64,000 nt of DNA from assembly GCA_027492585.1 (NCBI GenBank), contig JAPUEK010000020.1, forward strand, positions 46,689 to 110,688. The letters run 5' to 3'. Source of the DNA: Paracoccaceae bacterium (GTDB lineage: Bacteria > Pseudomonadota > Alphaproteobacteria > Rhodobacterales > Rhodobacteraceae). Position 1 is the stretch's first letter; every line of letters begins with the position of its first letter. This document shows, one piece after another, positions 62,318 to 64,000 of this stretch. The notes under the pieces were generated by a model. The model had not been told where the DNA came from and searched no databases. It saw nothing but the letters and a program-made list of their open reading frames with translations. A program made the translations under genes and the position numbers.

Positions 62318-63763
62318 CTATTCGGCGGCGATGTCCCAGCCGGAGATCGACTTGACCTCCAGGAACTCCTCCAGTCCCCAATGGCCGCCTTCGCGGGCGC
62401 GGCCGGAGGCCTTGACCCCGCCGAAGGGCGCCCCTGCGCCGCGCGACTTGCCGTTCATCTCGACCATGCCGGCACGCAATGCGCGGGCGAGGCGATTGCG
62501 CCGCGCGCCGTCCTGCGACTGGACGTAGTTGGTCAGGCCGTAGGCGGTGTCATTGGCGATGCGGACCGCTTCCTCTTCGGTGTCGAAGGGGATGATCGAC
62601 AGGACCGGTCCGAAGATCTCTTCCCGCTCGATGGTCATGCCGGGTTTCACATCGGCAAAGACCGTGGGCTTGACGTAGAAGCCGCGGTTGAAACCTTCGG
62701 GCAGGCCGGGGCCACCGGCGACGAGGCGGGCGCCCTCGTCGATGCCCTTCTGGATATAGCCCTGGATCTGGTCCCACTGGCGCTTGTTGACCACCGGGCC
62801 GATGTGCTTGCCCGGCTCATGGGCGGAGGCGACCTTGATGCTGTCCGCGATCCCGGCGGCGATCTCGACCGCGCGGTCATAGGCGGGACGCTCCACCAGC
62901 ATCCGCGAGGGCGCGTTGCAGGACTGGCCGGAGTTGTTCATCATATGCCGCACGCCGCGCTCGACGGCACGCTCATCGGCATCGGCGAAGATCAGGTTGG
63001 CGCCCTTGCCCCCAAGCTCCAGCGTCACCCGCTTCAGCGTCTGGGCGGCAGCGGCGGAAATCGCCCGGCCGGCGCGGGTGGAGCCGGTGAAGGAGATCAT
63101 CTCCACATCCGGATGGGCCGAAAGGCTGGAGCCGACCCCGGCCCCATCGCCGTTCACGAGGTTGAAGACCCCCGCCGGCACCCCGGCGTCATGGCAGAAT
63201 TCCGCGAAGATCATCGCGTCGAGCGGGCTTTCCTCCGACGGTTTCAGAACGCAGGTGCAGCCGGCGAGCAGGGCCGGTACCACCTTCAGCGCGATCTGGT
63301 TCATCGGCCAGTTCCACGGGGTGATGAGGCCGACGACCCCGATCGGCTCAAGCGCGATCATGGCGCCGGGGGCATGGGGGCCGAGCGGGCGCACCCATTC
63401 CATCTGGTCGAAGGCGGTGAGGAAGTTGGTCAGGTGCCAGGGCAGGCAGGCGGCCTGATCGGCGCGGGCCATGTCGATGGGCGCGCCCATTTCGGTGGAG
63501 ATGGCGGTGGCCAGTTCCTCCAGCCGCGCCTCGTACTGGTCAAGGATGCGGGCGACGATGGCGCGGCGCTCTGCCGGCGGCGTGGCGGCCCAGGCCGGGA
63601 AGGCGGCCTTGGCGGCGGCCACGGCGGCATTGGTATCGGCCTGCGACCCGAGCGAGATGATCGCGCAGGGCTCCTCGGTCGAGGGGTCGATCACCTCGCA
63701 GTCGCGCGGGGTGGCGGGGGCGGTCCAGCGGCCGTTGATATAGAAATCGCGCTTGAGGATCAT
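62318..63763 (-). CDS. Aldehyde dehydrogenase family protein
   Basis: A 481-aa NAD(P)-dependent aldehyde dehydrogenase. TPWNWPMNQIALKVVPAL is the cofactor region, FTGSTRAGRAI follows, TLELGGKGANL holds the general-base Glu and NSGQSCNAPSR the catalytic Cys282. EEIFGPVLSI and PFGGVKASG complete the family pattern. The substrate is not readable; closest in feel are the betaine/vanillin/medium-chain groups. Transcribed toward the flavoprotein gene. A perfect 20-bp palindrome lies ~73 bp upstream. Confidence 0.93.
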   Translation of the reverse strand: MILKRDFYINGRWTAPATPRDCEVIDPSTEEPCAIISLGSQADTNAAVAAAKAAFPAWAATPPAERRAIVARILDQYEARLEELATAISTEMGAPIDMARADQAACLPWHLTNFLTAFDQMEWVRPLGPHAPGAMIALEPIGVVGLITPWNWPMNQIALKVVPALLAGCTCVLKPSEESPLDAMIFAEFCHDAGVPAGVFNLVNGDGAGVGSSLSAHPDVEMISFTGSTRAGRAISAAAAQTLKRVTLELGGKGANLIFADADERAVERGVRHMMNNSGQSCNAPSRMLVERPAYDRAVEIAAGIADSIKVASAHEPGKHIGPVVNKRQWDQIQGYIQKGIDEGARLVAGGPGLPEGFNRGFYVKPTVFADVKPGMTIEREEIFGPVLSIIPFDTEEEAVRIANDTAYGLTNYVQSQDGARRNRLARALRAGMVEMNGKSRGAGAPFGGVKASGRAREGGHWGLEEFLEVKSISGWDIAAE

Positions 63764-63835
63764 GGCGGGCTCCGGTCAGGATGCGGGGATGGCGGGAGGG
63801 TGCCATTCCGCGCCGCAGTCGGCAAGGGGGGAGTT

Positions 63836-63855
63836 CGGAATTTGATCAAATTCCG
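63836..63855. promoter_or_regulatory. 20-bp perfect palindrome, candidate operator
   Basis: CGGAATTTGATCAAATTCCG is identical on both strands. It lies ~73 bp upstream of the aldehyde dehydrogenase ATG, in an otherwise GC-rich gap, and stands out by composition. It has the size and symmetry of a GntR/TetR/MarR dimer site. No regulator gene is visible before the window ends. Confidence 0.6.
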
Positions 63856-63906
63856 GCCCACCCGCCGGGCGCGCCCAAACCCGACCGACACCAACCGGAG
63901 CCGGCG

Positions 63907-64000
<94 letters not shown>

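Overview
The window is GC-rich bacterial chromosome, best matched to an alphaproteobacterium of the Rhodobacteraceae/Paracoccaceae. The main reasons are an NAD-dependent formate dehydrogenase operon whose catalytic subunit has the length and active-site numbering I remember for the Rhodobacter capsulatus enzyme, dense same-strand operons with ATGA overlaps, and the overall gene repertoire. The genus cannot be fixed by eye. The last ~95 bases are almost pure G and look like a contig-end artefact. No rRNA, tRNA, CRISPR array or insertion sequence was seen.

Layout. (1) 1-2609: end of a BmpA/NupABC-type ABC importer (two permeases, double ATPase). (2) 2824-9710: LysR-type regulator plus fdsGBACD, the soluble Mo/Fe-S/FMN formate dehydrogenase that passes electrons from formate to NAD. 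(3) 9861-38562: a large surface-polysaccharide locus. It holds an initiating hexose-1-phosphate transferase, several glycosyltransferases, a Wzx flippase, a Wzy-like polymerase, a chain-length/copolymerase protein with a separate CpsD-like ATPase, an acyltransferase, the complete dTDP-rhamnose set rfbCBDA, and, embedded in it, a two-megasynthase pathway: a formyltransferase/adenylation/luciferase-like-monooxygenase/PCP protein and a KS-AT-KR-DH-ACP-TE polyketide synthase with a glycosyltransferase gene between them. (4) 38548-46054: housekeeping genes (SGNH hydrolase, CnoX-type thioredoxin, LON-domain protein, Trm112-like protein, 5-formyl-THF cyclo-ligase family, UbiH-type hydroxylase, amidase, aminotransferase). 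(5) 46061-54130: ftsK, an orphan BrnA-like regulator, two lytic transglycosylases, lolA, hspQ and a STAS/anti-sigma-kinase pair. (6) 54344-59985: a colinear run of gamma-glutamyltransferase, free-methionine-sulfoxide reductase, double GFA protein, LysE exporter, homocysteine S-methyltransferase family, RluA-type pseudouridine synthase and an unknown protein. (7) 60109-63763: an Fe-S flavoprotein of the trimethylamine dehydrogenase/dienoyl-CoA reductase type and an aldehyde dehydrogenase.

Most interesting. The NRPS/PKS pair inside the polysaccharide locus has an adenylation-domain specificity code that reads like glycine, an N-terminal formyltransferase with intact Asn/His/Asp, no full condensation domain, and a partner PKS with an unusual KR-before-DH order. 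A short formamido-acyl product, possibly used to decorate or anchor the polysaccharide, is a reasonable hypothesis. Two non-coding families also stand out: a tripartite intergenic repeat (conserved ATATCC block, CCGGAGGGG hairpin, second small hairpin) present at seven operon boundaries, and two arrays of an 11-bp helically phased iteron (consensus GAATACGGGNN), each ~75 bp in front of a gene.
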